A stretch of DNA of 64,000 nucleotides, from contig OY821742.1 in NCBI GenBank assembly GCA_963682055.1, positions 13,361,752-13,425,751 on the forward strand, given 5' to 3'. The position numbers and the translations under genes were made by a program. Shown in pieces: positions 19,259 through 30,239 of the stretch. The notes beneath the pieces were generated by a model. The model did no database searches. It was given only the letters and a program-made list of their open reading frames with translations, and was not told the DNA's origin. Every line of letters begins with the position of its first letter. Positions within the stretch are counted from its first letter, which is position 1. The DNA comes from Primula veris. Lineage: Eukaryota; Streptophyta; Magnoliopsida; Ericales; Primulaceae.

Positions 19259-21965
19259 GATATACTGTATAAATTAATGGGCAGAATCTGTAATTAATCT
19301 GAAACTGGATATAGTTTATTATAATTACACTTAGATCCTTGTAGTATTTACATGACATTTAAAACAGTATATAATTGTAGCACATGTTGCATGCTACTAT
19401 TTAATACTGATCAGGTATTGATGTTTATATGTAACTGTATACTCTAATGTGAACCTGGTACATTTATTTGAACTCGGTATATATTGCTGTTTAATTGATG
19501 TTTATTACTGCCGTGTATATCATATGTAAATTTGCGAAATCTTATATTTCACATTCAAGTTGAAAAAATTATTAACCTTCTTCAACTAGATTCATTTATT
19601 TGGATACGATGTATAGAAAAGATATAGGAGGATAGTTGCTATCCTAATGAGGTGGGTGTATGCCGACCACACTCACCGTCTTACATGATCGTGTTTAAGT
19701 AGAGCTACCGAAAGGAGTTGACTACATAATAATATTCCCGAGTGTGTTAATATAGTGATGTATGTTTCGCCGAATTGGTGTCTCAGTATCGACCTGTCGT
19801 TCGATCAATGAGAACCTGTTTACATTAAAAGAAAATTTATTTTCAAACCTGTCATTTCGAAATAAAGTTTGTGCTTGTGCAAACCATAAACATATAAACC
19901 GGTCGTTTTATTGATAACTAATCTAGAACTTACAACACATGTTGAATGGCATCTATGATGAGAAAACTCGCAAAGCATACTTGCTAAATAACTGTTTATA
20001 CGTTGATGTTATTCCGTCATCACATGTTAGTCACTCTGATGTGTGAAAATATGATGCCCAAATTTTTTGGATGTCATCTTAGATGAGTAAAACACGAGTT
20101 TGTTGTTACTCTTGAGATGAAAGCTAAGGCGTTGATGTTATTTCACCGTCACATTTGAGACGCGATGGAGTTTATGGTGAATAAATGTCTGTAATTGACA
20201 TATTGGAGCGATCCTTCACCAAAATAGTAGCTTGGAAAACGTATTACATAAGCAGTATTGTGAATTTATATTAATCATGTTACTTCATCACCCATTTGTT
20301 ACTCGATGAGTGATTACTGGTCCTATTGGGTTTATGGCAATTTTATACCTGATGCTAATTCTCTTCGTGGACCTCGTACTCGAATTGAGAACCGAGACCA
20401 GATTTAGCCGTTTCGAACTGCCACGAGCCTGATGCTCGCTTAGCCAAGTGAGTTTTAGACAATTGTCTGAACCGAAAACCTATGACACCTATGCAGTTTT
20501 GAAAGGAACAATTGGGCCAGTCATCCCAAGGTAAGAAACATTGCTCAATAAGTCAATTCTCTTCTATAAATAACAAAGGTCATGCAAGGCTATCCTTAAA
20601 TAGTTCTAAACTATCATAATGGTGGAATAGTCATCGCCAATGTGGTTAAAGCTAACTGAAAGAAAACTCTTGAGATCCCCATTTTTGTGACTTAATGGAA
20701 GTTGTGTACCTTTGTTTATTGATTTTGATAAATCATTGAACCGATTTGTCGCTAATCTGGATTATTTTTTCCATTTGGATTATTATTTTTCCATTTGCAC
20801 CATACTTTTGTATTATGATTTGCTTGTTTCTTAAAATTTTTTTGAATTAATTTAAAGTATTATTTGAGCAAATTGTTTTGACAAATGTGATCGAAGTTTA
20901 AATTATGAAACTTTAGACAATACTTGTGTGGTAGCTGATTTTCTGAAAATAGTCGGTAACATGTTACCACATAATTTCACCAACTACTTGCCTAAAAGAG
21001 TCCTCAGTGACAACGATTCTGAATATGTCGTTTCAAATCGAAATATTTGGTAAAACCAAAGTGATTTATCCAATATGAGGTCTTATACTTCTGTAGATTT
21101 TGTCGTACCTTGTTGAGTAGTAAGATAATTCGAGAAATCCAGTTTTATCTAGAAATAGCTCATGAAAGAATTGAGATTTTTTTACACAACCTCCACTCAA
21201 TATGACCAAAAGCGTAATTATGAGGAGTTGAGATGTCTTTTAGTGGTTGTTGCCACGTTTTTATAGCATTTGAAAATTACATTATCATTCGCCTATCATC
21301 GATTGATAAGATGTCTTAGATGTTGAGACATGATTGTCTATATTCTCATTCGCCTGTCGTTGATTGATAAGAGCAGTTTGATACTATGACATTGATCGGA
21401 TGCGATGTTTGAGGATATATTTCGGATGTGATGTTTTTGAGGATATATTTCGTAATTGATCCAAAATTCATGCCACTAATGCTCTATTTGAAATACTAGT
21501 ATGTGTAAAGATCACGAAATGGACTCGTAGAATTCTTGTAAAGAATTGAAGGAGTTATTGTGGACTTATCCAACCATAAGACAGACCATTATAAGGTTAT
21601 AGTTGATGCATAGACAATATGGTCACATGATTATTGTTGTTCACATAAATGCAGCACTTCCCAACTCTTAGCCTTATCATTAAATTGATGGCTCGTGATC
21701 CGGATTATCCTGAAAAGTTTAGTGACTTGATAATGCCGAAGAGTAAACTTTAAAATTTCTATGTGTATTACTTGAGTTTAGAAATTGAAATTGAACATCC
21801 TGTCGATTATGTTCAGATACAAATGGACTCATGGAAAGTTTGATGATGCGACTACAAATGATTGTACACGCTTCTTGGTCTTGCATACCAAGATTTATAT
21901 TTCCGTGTGGGGTTATGCTATTTTGCTGCATTGGTCCGTTATGAGGCTCATACACACTCAAACAC

Positions 21966-21973
21966 CATATGCG
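21966..21973 (+). repeat. hAT target-site duplication, left
   Basis: CATATGCG; identical to 27061-27068. Copies B and C carry the unoccupied site as a single copy. Confidence 0.9.
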
Positions 21974-22130
21974 TATGGGTGGCATCGGTACGATACCGAT
22001 TTTTTTGAATTCATACCAATACCGTACCGAAGTAGTTTGGTTTTCAAAAATTACTACCATTACCGAACCAAACAAATCGGTATACCGACTTTAGGTATAC
22101 TGACAATGTCGGTCGGTATCGGTTTTTACC

Positions 22131-22597
22131 AAACATGTAATAATTACAAAAAAATAGAAACTCAACTACTTAATGACTCATGAAGAAAAAGAACATTAAC
22201 TTTTAAAATCAAAATCAATATCTTATAAAACCAACAATGAAGTTTTCCCAACATCAAAATAAATCCCAAAAACAATAAAAATTAAAAACTCAAAAATAAA
22301 AAAAACGACAATATTACAGTAACTTGAAACATTAAAATGAAGATTGTAAAAAAATAAAAAAGTCTCTTAAGCTGTTATTCTCGAATGTCATAAACTGGTC
22401 TGACCTGACAATTTTGACACCGAATGCTTAAAATTCCTGGTCAGATATCTGTAATCTCACATAAATACAATACAAATAGATACTTCAGTTGTATATACTA
22501 CAAATTCTATAAAACAATAATGTTGATACAGATATACTATGAGTCTAACAGATACGTCAACATGTTCATATTGGAATTCTTTAAGTCTTTATTTAAC
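22131..22597. other. hAT interior, AT-rich noncoding
   Basis: No coding signal, lying between the subterminal repeats and the MITE. Confidence 0.5.
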
Positions 22598-23013
22598 GGA
22601 AAAAATGCTAAAATGGTATATAACCTATCAGCTTTTAGTGATCTGATACCCAACCTAACAAACTTTCTAATTTGATACCCAACCTATACATTTCGCTCTA
22701 ATTTGGTATCCAATCTAACACTTTTTCTAATTCGGTACCCAACCTAACGTTTCGCTCTAATTTGGTATCCAACCTATACGTATACAATCCAATTAAGGGA
22801 CTCAATCTGTCTTCGATCATCAGTTTTTAACATGTAGGTTGGGTACCAAATTAGAAAAAAATGTTAGGTTGGGTACCAAATTAGAAAAAGTGTTAGGCTG
22901 GGTACCAAATTAGAGCGAAATGTATAGGTTGGGTACCAATTTAGAAAGTATGTTAGGTTGGGTACCAAATTACTAAAAGTTAATAGATTGGGTACCATTT
23001 TAACAATTTTCCC
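22598..23013. mobile_element. MULE-type foldback MITE, 416 bp, perfect 9-bp TSD
   Basis: Flanked by TTATTTAAC at 22589-22597 and 23014-23022. Ends are GGAAAAAATGCTAAAATGG and, on the complement, GGGAAAATTGTTAAAATGG. The long arms (about 195 bases) are built from tandem units of about 28 bases (CTAATTTGGTACCCAACCTA), roughly five on the left and six in reverse on the right, around a loop at about 22790-22835. A 9-bp duplication is typical of Mutator-like elements. Confidence 0.85.
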
Positions 23014-23225
23014 TTATTTAACATGTCAAGCTAAACAGTAAACATCTAACCAACTTAAAGATAATTGACTTAAAAATATATCCGTAGATCCGGATGGATT
23101 TCTGCGCTCAAATGAAGTACCACTTTCAGTTGTGGTCTCCACGGAACTTGATCCTAAACTCTCTGCAAAGATATAAAATAATTCATAAAGGTATAAACTA
23201 CATTGAACAAAGAATAAAAAGTTAA

Positions 23226-25319
23226 TTAAATCAAGAATTTAACAATTTGGCACACCCTTGTCGAATTTTTCCAGCGAAGTATAAAACTCGAGCTCATCTT
23301 CAGTGGGTTATTATAAAAGTTTACCTCTTCACTTCTTAGCCAATCAGAGCTGCAAACAAGTGCTTCAACCATTCGCGGAGTTAAAGATGCTCTAAACAAA
23401 TCAACTATTCTAGACCCCAAAGAGAAGCCATTTTCTGATGCCACTGTTGAACAAGGAATGGCAAAAACGTCTCTTACAAGACATGCAAGTACCAAATAAG
23501 TTGGAGCATTAACCTTCCACCAAGCAACTATGTCAAAATCCTTCACAAATATGCTAACATACTTGTCCGAAAGGTACTGGTCTACTTCATTAGATATGAT
23601 CTCACTCTGCCCACCAAACCTTTCTTGCATACACTCAGCCATAATGTCATCAATCTCATCTATATCTAAACCACGTTCAACCACACATTGTGCTTTGACT
23701 CCCATCTAGGACGATGGAGAAGTAGAAACTTTATACTCTTCATACATACTCATCAGAATTCTTTTTAGCGCCGTTGTTATCGCAGCAATATTTTCATTAC
23801 TCACTCCAACTTTCTTCATTGCTTTGCTAAGATATTGCATCTTATATCTTGGGTCCAATACATTAGCAATAAGTATAAGTTTGTTAATATCTTCATACTT
23901 CAACCAGTACTTACAAATCTTTTTCATCATGCTACTAGCAACTCTTTTTATAAGAGGATCAGATGATCTCATCTTATTGTCTATCATATTGTAGCTCAAT
24001 CATCTCAGCAAACACCAAGTTGGCGATGACCGACTTCCAAGCACTCAACTTAAGAGTAGAATCATAAAACTTTTTTTTAAAAAACTACAAATGCAGAAGC
24101 ATTTCTCTAATCTTCTTCTATCGGCGGACCAACCCTTGGATTCCCATGCTTGTCAGTTTCAGCAAAGTAATTGTTGAACTGTGCATCTTCATCAGCCATT
24201 CTTGTAAACAAATTCTCGTATTTCAGTGCAGTCTCTAACATCAAATAAGTGCTATTCCACCTTCTCGCCACATCAAGAGGAACATTTGAATTAGCCCTCA
24301 TATGTTCAAGCACTAAACTTGTCAAGTCTTTGAGGTGAACTTCTAATATACTTCACACAATTCCAAATGGCTTGAATCCCACATTGCAGCTCTGCTATTC
24401 CATCCTCAACAATCAGGTTAATAATGTGACAAGCACACCTAAGATGCAAATACTCCCCATCAAACAACAACGTCTTATAAATCGTAAACCTCCTTCTAAT
24501 ATAATCAAATGAAGTGTTATTTGCACTCGCGTTATCAACTGTGATTGTATAAATGCTGTTGATTTCCCATTGCCTCAAAGACAAATCCAAAACCTTGCCA
24601 ATATCTTCGCATTTGTGACTGGTTATCACACAAAAGTTGATGATTCTTTTATGTAATTTCCAATCATCATCCATAAAGTGAGCAGTAATGACAAGGTAGT
24701 TAATGTTCTGAATCGAGGTCCATGTATCCGTTGTGATTGAAACCCTTCTCGAGTTTAGCTGACTAATTAGCTTTGCTTTTTCAAATTGGTATTTCTCCCA
24801 CACTAACTTAGCAATTGTTTTTCTACTTGGAATTTTAGACCTAGGCTACAACTCATGACTATAAGTTTTAAACCCAGCTCCTTCTACAAATCGAAATGGA
24901 AGCTCATCTCGAACAATCATCTCCACACACCTCTCGACGCATCTTTTCTGATTAAATTGATGGTACACCATAGCTCTAGAAACATTATCCTTGTTTAGCG
25001 TACTTTGATTTTCATCAACTGTCCAGTACAATGGACACAAATTACATTTTCTAACATGTGCCCACATAGAAGAATTCCCATTGTTCTTTTTGTGGCAAGA
25101 AACTACTTCTTTGCAGTAATTACAAGTGCACCTGACATTGTCTATTGTTTTGTTGGGATTTTCTACTTTTTCAAAGTGATTCCAGAGAGGACTAGCATTT
25201 TTTTCTTTTCTTTTTTGACCAACTTTGGTTTCACTTGAAGCATCGGTAGGTGGAGGAGGAGGGGGAGGGATAGTTGAATCTTGTGTTGGAGTCAGACTGC
25301 TCGTACATGTAGACTCCAT
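23226..25319 (-). pseudogene. hAT transposase (BED finger, RICESLEEPER-like), frameshifted
   Basis: Read on the minus strand from ATG 25319 (MESTCTSS; just after a CAG splice acceptor at 25322). Block 25319-24846: proline run, then a BED zinc finger with CTCNYCKEVVSC and a downstream H...C. Block 24803-24306: catalytic core start (RRVSITTDTWTSIQNINY, TVDNASANN, CHIINLIVEDG). Block 24325-24107: VARRWNSTYLMLETAL. Block 23999-23706: VLDPRYKMQYL. Block 23705-23226: C-terminal dimerisation domain (APTYLVLACLVRDVFAIPCSTVASENGFSLGSR is the region; the ASE motif is visible) ending shortly after CSSDWLRSEE. All family domains are present in order, but stops and frameshifts separate the blocks, so it encodes no working enzyme. 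Confidence 0.85.
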
Positions 25320-25321
25320 AC

Positions 25322-26525
25322 CTGATGTAGAAAAAAAATTATGATTATATGACAAAAAACTAGCAAGATAATATCAAATCTCAATTCGATCGGTTACTAA
25401 AATGTTAATTATATAAAATAAAACTTTGCTACTTAGACAAAAACAACTCAATAAACCATGATGGAAAAGTTAGTTCACAGCACATCCGAATAGAGAACCC
25501 AAACATGTATGTTAGTTGAAACATGGTTGGATATATAAAAACACTAAGGTTTTACTAAACCAGGTGTGCATAATGGTTGGAAATGATACGTGATTAATTT
25601 TTAATTATTGAACAACTAGGTAAATAAAACTAGCAGCTCTAAAAGAGAACCAAGTGAAAACTAAACTTCAAAATAGTTTGCCAAACAGACTCTAAATGTC
25701 AGAGACTTAGCTAGAATTTATAAACACCATCAAGTTATATTAAACCTGTTTTTAGAACTAAAAGTTTATTAACTAAAACTAAGCATGGAGTTTTTATTTG
25801 ATATTTATAATCCAATCCAAACATGAGAACTTTTTAACATAAATATACTAAAATTATGAAACCAATTGCAGTAAGCCAGTAACTATCTTGTAACCTTAAG
25901 GGTGAGAATTAAGTGAGTAGTCAAACAAGGTTTAACTATCAATTACTTGTAGTGAAAACTAGTGAGACAATTGAAAACTACACACGCCAACTTTTCATTT
26001 AAAACATAAGCCAAACAGAGTCACAAACACACCATTTCCACTGGATTCTTAGTGAACAAAGTTTAAAATATTGCAAGTTACACAACTAAACTTGTTCGGG
26101 AAATAAATTACAGATTTTATAGTAGGTCTGAGTTCTAAAACTAATCTAACGGATGAGCGTGGTTTTACTAAATTAACAACAACGCTCTTGCTTTGGAAAA
26201 GTAGAACCGTAATCCTTGCGACAAGTTTAAGTACTACAAACAAAATGATATGGATTTCTCTGTGTCAAATTTATGTGGATATGTACAAAGTTTTGAAAAC
26301 AAATTTCAACAAGTTGCAGAACATGTTTATCTAATAAAAACATATTAGTATTGAGGATAATACTACTCACACAACACAACTCAACTCAAATCAAATTTCA
26401 AGCTAAATTTTAGTTTTTAATCTTAAAACGGGTCACCTAAACATGCTCTTCCAATATACAATAGAATAAATCAATAAATAAAAAAATTTAAATAAAAAGA
26501 GAAGTAATAAAATATGAAATCTCAC
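25322..26525 (-). other. leader intron of the hAT transposase gene
   Basis: On the minus strand a donor (ACAAAG|GTGAG at 26525) and an acceptor (CTACATCAG|GT at 25322) bound a 1.2-kb AT-rich stretch with no coding signal just before the ATG. Confidence 0.5.
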
Positions 26526-26605
26526 CTTTGTCTAGCAGTAGCAGCTCGTACTTTGAGCAAAGAAGTGCTAGATGTTAGATAATAAAACCCAGAAGTATAT
26601 ATGGG

Positions 26606-26614
26606 TATATATAT
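26606..26614 (-). promoter_or_regulatory. TATA box of the hAT transposase gene
   Basis: Minus-strand CTATATATA about 80 bases upstream of the leader intron donor. Confidence 0.45.
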
Positions 26615-27060
26615 AGGAAAAATTTGACCAAATAAAATGAATTTAGTAAAAGATCACATTTTTTTTTAACATAGAGAGAATGTCTGAATAATTTGTAGAA
26701 TACATGGCAATGTTTTTATTTTGTGAAAGATATGACTCATGATTTACTCAATAAGCTTGAAATATATGTGATTGACTGACTGTAATTTGTTTGTATGATT
26801 TAAGATAATTGAGAGAATTGGGAAAGATCATAGTATTACTTATTTATATTTTATCCGCATGTTTATATACAGACAGTATAAATTCGGTTCGGTACGATAT
26901 AGTATCGATATAGTTAATTTTGTACCGAAACCGAACCGGTTTATTCAAAGCAGTACGGTACATCGGAACCAAAATTTTGGTATATCAAAAATTCGGTACC
27001 GACTGGTTCGGTTAGAAAATCGGTCGGTTGGTACGAATCGGTACAACTTAGCCACCCCTA

Positions 27061-27068
27061 CATATGCG
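27061..27068 (+). repeat. hAT target-site duplication, right
   Basis: CATATGCG, matching 21966-21973. Confidence 0.9.
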
Positions 27069-29110
27069 TAGCAGTTGGTAACTAGTTATGAGCAGAAGTC
27101 TCATATTAACGAGTGTTTGGAGTACTTAATTAATATTTTGATTAAGCCGCTATAGCGTTTAAAATATGGACCTCTGAAGAGTACATAAGTAGATTATCAA
27201 TCTCATGCCTATCATTTGATAGATTAACCTTTGCAAACGATCTATTCACAGCATGATATGCGAAAGTGACATTGCTAAGACTTTTCCTGCCGTTAGGGGA
27301 AGATTTGCATGGGAGTAACGTGGCATAAACTACTCAGTCTTACCTTGACCCCAAAACTACACTTAGTGATAAGTAAGTGCATAGACTCTTCCGTGTCTAA
27401 CTAAATGACAGACGCATTTAATGACTTTATGAGATGTTTATGAGATCATTTATACCTACTGCAATACAGTTGCAAGAATAGACGTCCCTGTCGGACACCG
27501 TATTTCTGTCATAACACGTTGCTTTGGCCAAACCAGCCAAGCAAAGAACGCTGCCATCGGCCGTCAGTCTGTTGTCCTTCCCAAGATATGAGGAAGTTGG
27601 CCGGTTTTTAATTCGTTCAGGCGCAGAGGTGGTGAACTGAAACTCGTTTGTCGTACGACATTATAAAGGATCAAGGAGATGTGTGATTTCCTCCTCATTC
27701 TATAAATCTTGAAATATCTGTCGATCGTGATATTTTAGACGATATTGAAGTGAAATGAGAGTGTCATTGATTACTTGTTCATATATTTGGGAACGACTAA
27801 TAATATGAGCAAATGATGACAAGGAACCACATACTGTTGCTAGAAGTCAACAAAGAGCAGACTGATCTAATGGAAACTTCTAATCCAAGTAGACTTCTTT
27901 AGCGAAAGAAGTGTTCGGACCTATAGCTCCAACACCACCAATGTTAAATGAGTTTGTTTATTTGGTTATTCGTAATGAAGCGTGCTCAGAATATTGAGAT
28001 TGTAGAATGCTCGCCTAGTATCACAAGGCTTCTCTCACACCTTGGAGTTAATTACCCAATGACTCGTTTTCTCGTAATGGATGTTATATGTTCCACTACT
28101 TATCGAGTCTAGTAGTTTTCAGAAAAATGAGTATGTAGCTATGAATGTGGTTATGTTTTATCTCTATGGGGATTTAGACAAAAAGAAGTAGATGAAGGCC
28201 CCTCTATGACTTTATGTGCTTGAATCAAATAGTTATTGACCATACAACATGTTCTCAATTAACTAAGATATTCACTATATGGATTATAAAATCCGAACGG
28301 AGGTGATATCCTGCTTAAGTGATTACTTGATCGGTTTGGGATACATAGACACATTTTAAGCCCTTGTGTGTTTTATTACGCGGTCCACTTTTGGATTTGC
28401 CTTTAAGATGAAGGATCTTGGGAATGCACGGTAGTGACTCGGCCTGATGATCGAGTCCCGTAAATATTGAATCTAAGTCCATGATTCAGACTACACCCAA
28501 AAGGTGTTATGACGTTTTAGTGATCATGACGCTAAGTCGTCAGATTCTCCCATGATCGTTCAATCACTAGACATTAATATAGACCCGGTCCGTCCCTGAT
28601 GAGATGATGAAGAGATATTGAACCATGATGTTCATATCTAAGTATAATACGCACATCATTTTACTTGGTCTAATGTGCTAGGACGAATATCTCGTCTGTT
28701 ATGAATGGTATAGCTCGACACATCATCGCGCCAACACGCTGCCACCGAAATGGCACTAAATAGTGTATATGAATTGTCAAGTGTACCTGCCCCTTTTGTA
28801 CTTGACTTAACACCATCATTTTTTCGGTTATACCGATGCTGGTTACTTATCAGAACCGCATAAGCGATATTCCTATTATGGTTATGTCTTTACCATTAGG
28901 AATAGGTGATATCTTGGAGGTCTCGTTAAGATTTCAAATGAATCACTCTGATCTACTCGTGCTCTATGAGATAACTAGAGCTGTATATGAATTCGATCTA
29001 ATATTAGCCATATTTGAATTACATATGGTCTGTCTCACGATCCAGATGAATCGCTTGTCATATTTGAGGACAACATGGTGTTATCGATCAATAGAGACAT
29101 GCTAGATTAT
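27069..29110 (+). pseudogene. Copia copy A: integrase end to RNase H relic
   Basis: The sequence still translates in register with Copia pol when stops are ignored: VARIDVPVG at about 27470, the segment before reverse transcriptase near 27900-27990, and MKDLGNAR at 28408. In-frame stops at 28432, 28435, 28468, 28474 and 28510 lie within about 80 bases of it and are shared with copies B and C. No functional polymerase can be made. Confidence 0.7.
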
Positions 29111-29149
29111 GCTATTTAGGATTTCTCACTGAAATAAATCTTCACATAT

Positions 29150-29903
29150 GAAGTTTAAGAGCATCCCGTTGAATGTTCATTCTATTCCATGTTATATTTT
29201 CTTGCATGCAATTGTGTGCAAGTAAATGAAACATTCAGTCGAATGCTCATACTCTTTCTTTGAATATGAAATCATTACACTCAATCGTGTGCAAGTGAGG
29301 GGGTGCATACAAGAGAAAACTTATTTAATTAATTACTATTTAGTTGAAATTCTCGCACCCTGTCATGCGCAAGTGAGGGGAGCATCCAGTTGCATGCTCG
29401 TGTACTCTTTTTGTCCTTAGACCAAAGTTTTTTCCCACTAGGTTTTCCATGGCAAGATTTTTAGTGAGACACATTCCCATTATCTCACTTAGAATTGTCA
29501 AAATTAGGAGCAGTATCATGTCATATACTTTTTAACACTGTGTACTATTTTGTCCTTCGACTATAGGTTTTTCCCACTAGGTTTACTCTAGCAAGGTTTT
29601 GATGAGATACCTGTTTTGTGGTTGAACCTCTAATACTACCACTGTTGCACTCTTTTTCCTTCGATCAGAGATTTTCCCATTAGGTTTCCTCTGCCAAGAT
29701 TTTAATGAGTCACACTATTTTGTGGTTAGTCACTTAAATGTTATTTCGGCCTATATCATTCGGCAACACAGTTTCTCATAGATACCGGTTTTGTCCCATA
29801 CTGGGTTTTCCAGCCCTAAGGTTTTATTTGTTTAGCACTGCGAATGAACTCGACTCAGATAGACTGCATGAAGATAAAGAAATCAAAAAGTCTAAAGAGT
29901 GAG
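29150..29903 (+). repeat. Copia copy A 3' noncoding region with hairpins and repeats
   Basis: Contains copies of a small hairpin (GAGCAT...ATGCTC type, for example 29381-29400) and three to four degenerate units of TTTTCCCACTAGGTTT...GCAAGGTTTT. Such repeats before the 3' LTR are common in plant Copia elements. It ends in a purine-rich stretch (AAAGAGTGAG). Confidence 0.6.
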
Positions 29904-30111
29904 TGTTGTATCATATTATTGTCCATCTTGGTCCTTACTCTATAAGATTTTACTTGAGCTTTCTTAGCATATGTAACCATAGTCTCTATTATATAAAGGG
30001 AGTTATGGGGTCGTGATGTATCTCTGTACACTAATATTAATCAATAAATAATCCGTCTTATTGTCTCTTTCTATATCTTCTATATAATCTATACTGAGCT
30101 AATAAAACACA
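29904..30111 (+). repeat. 3' LTR of Copia copy A
   Basis: Starts TGTTGTATCATATTATT and matches the 5' LTR through TATATAATCTATACTGAGCTAATAA. Confidence 0.75.
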
Positions 30112-30239
30112 TATTTTTTCCATGACATTATTAGTATTGGTAGTATCATCTACAAGTAAATTACTATAAATCTAAACTATATAAGTAATACATATCATTA
30201 TTATTCCCAGTTGAAAGTAAAAAATAAAATAAACAAATA

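Larger units (their letters stand above)
17843..21973 (+). pseudogene. Copia copy A: leader, gag and early pol relic (left of the hAT)
   Basis: From about 19500 this collinear degraded sequence matches copy B from about 43080. Around 20900-21973 it matches the part of B that translates as integrase-like. No open frame of useful length survives. The chimeric reading frame at 21785-22183 runs from integrase relic into the hAT end and is not a gene. Confidence 0.55.
21974..27060 (-). mobile_element. hAT (Ac-like) transposon of 5.1 kb
   Basis: Ends are TATGGGTGGC on the left and GCCACCCCTA on the right, inverted repeats with one mismatch, flanked by perfect CATATGCG duplications. Subterminal regions are full of CGGTACCG-type motifs in both orientations (21985-22130 and 26876-27050). 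It carries one minus-strand transposase gene, now broken, with an identifiable promoter and leader intron. A MULE-type MITE is inserted near its left end. Confidence 0.9.
17597..30111 (+). mobile_element. Copia-family LTR retrotransposon copy A, defective, with nested insertions
   Basis: LTRs at 17597-17842 and 29904-30111 share the start T(G/A)TTGTA..ATATTATT and the TATA/poly(A) region. Flanks are TATAT (17592-17596) and TATTT (30112-30116), a 4-of-5 duplication. The internal region is 12 kb against 6.6 kb in copy B, because a hAT element sits at 21974-27060 and another hAT-like insert probably at 18520-19229. The element's own coding capacity is destroyed by many stops. Confidence 0.8.

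Noticed and set aside
21785..22183. 132-residue plus-strand ORF
   Set aside because: It runs from Copia integrase relic across the CATATGCG junction into the hAT end, so it is a chance fusion.
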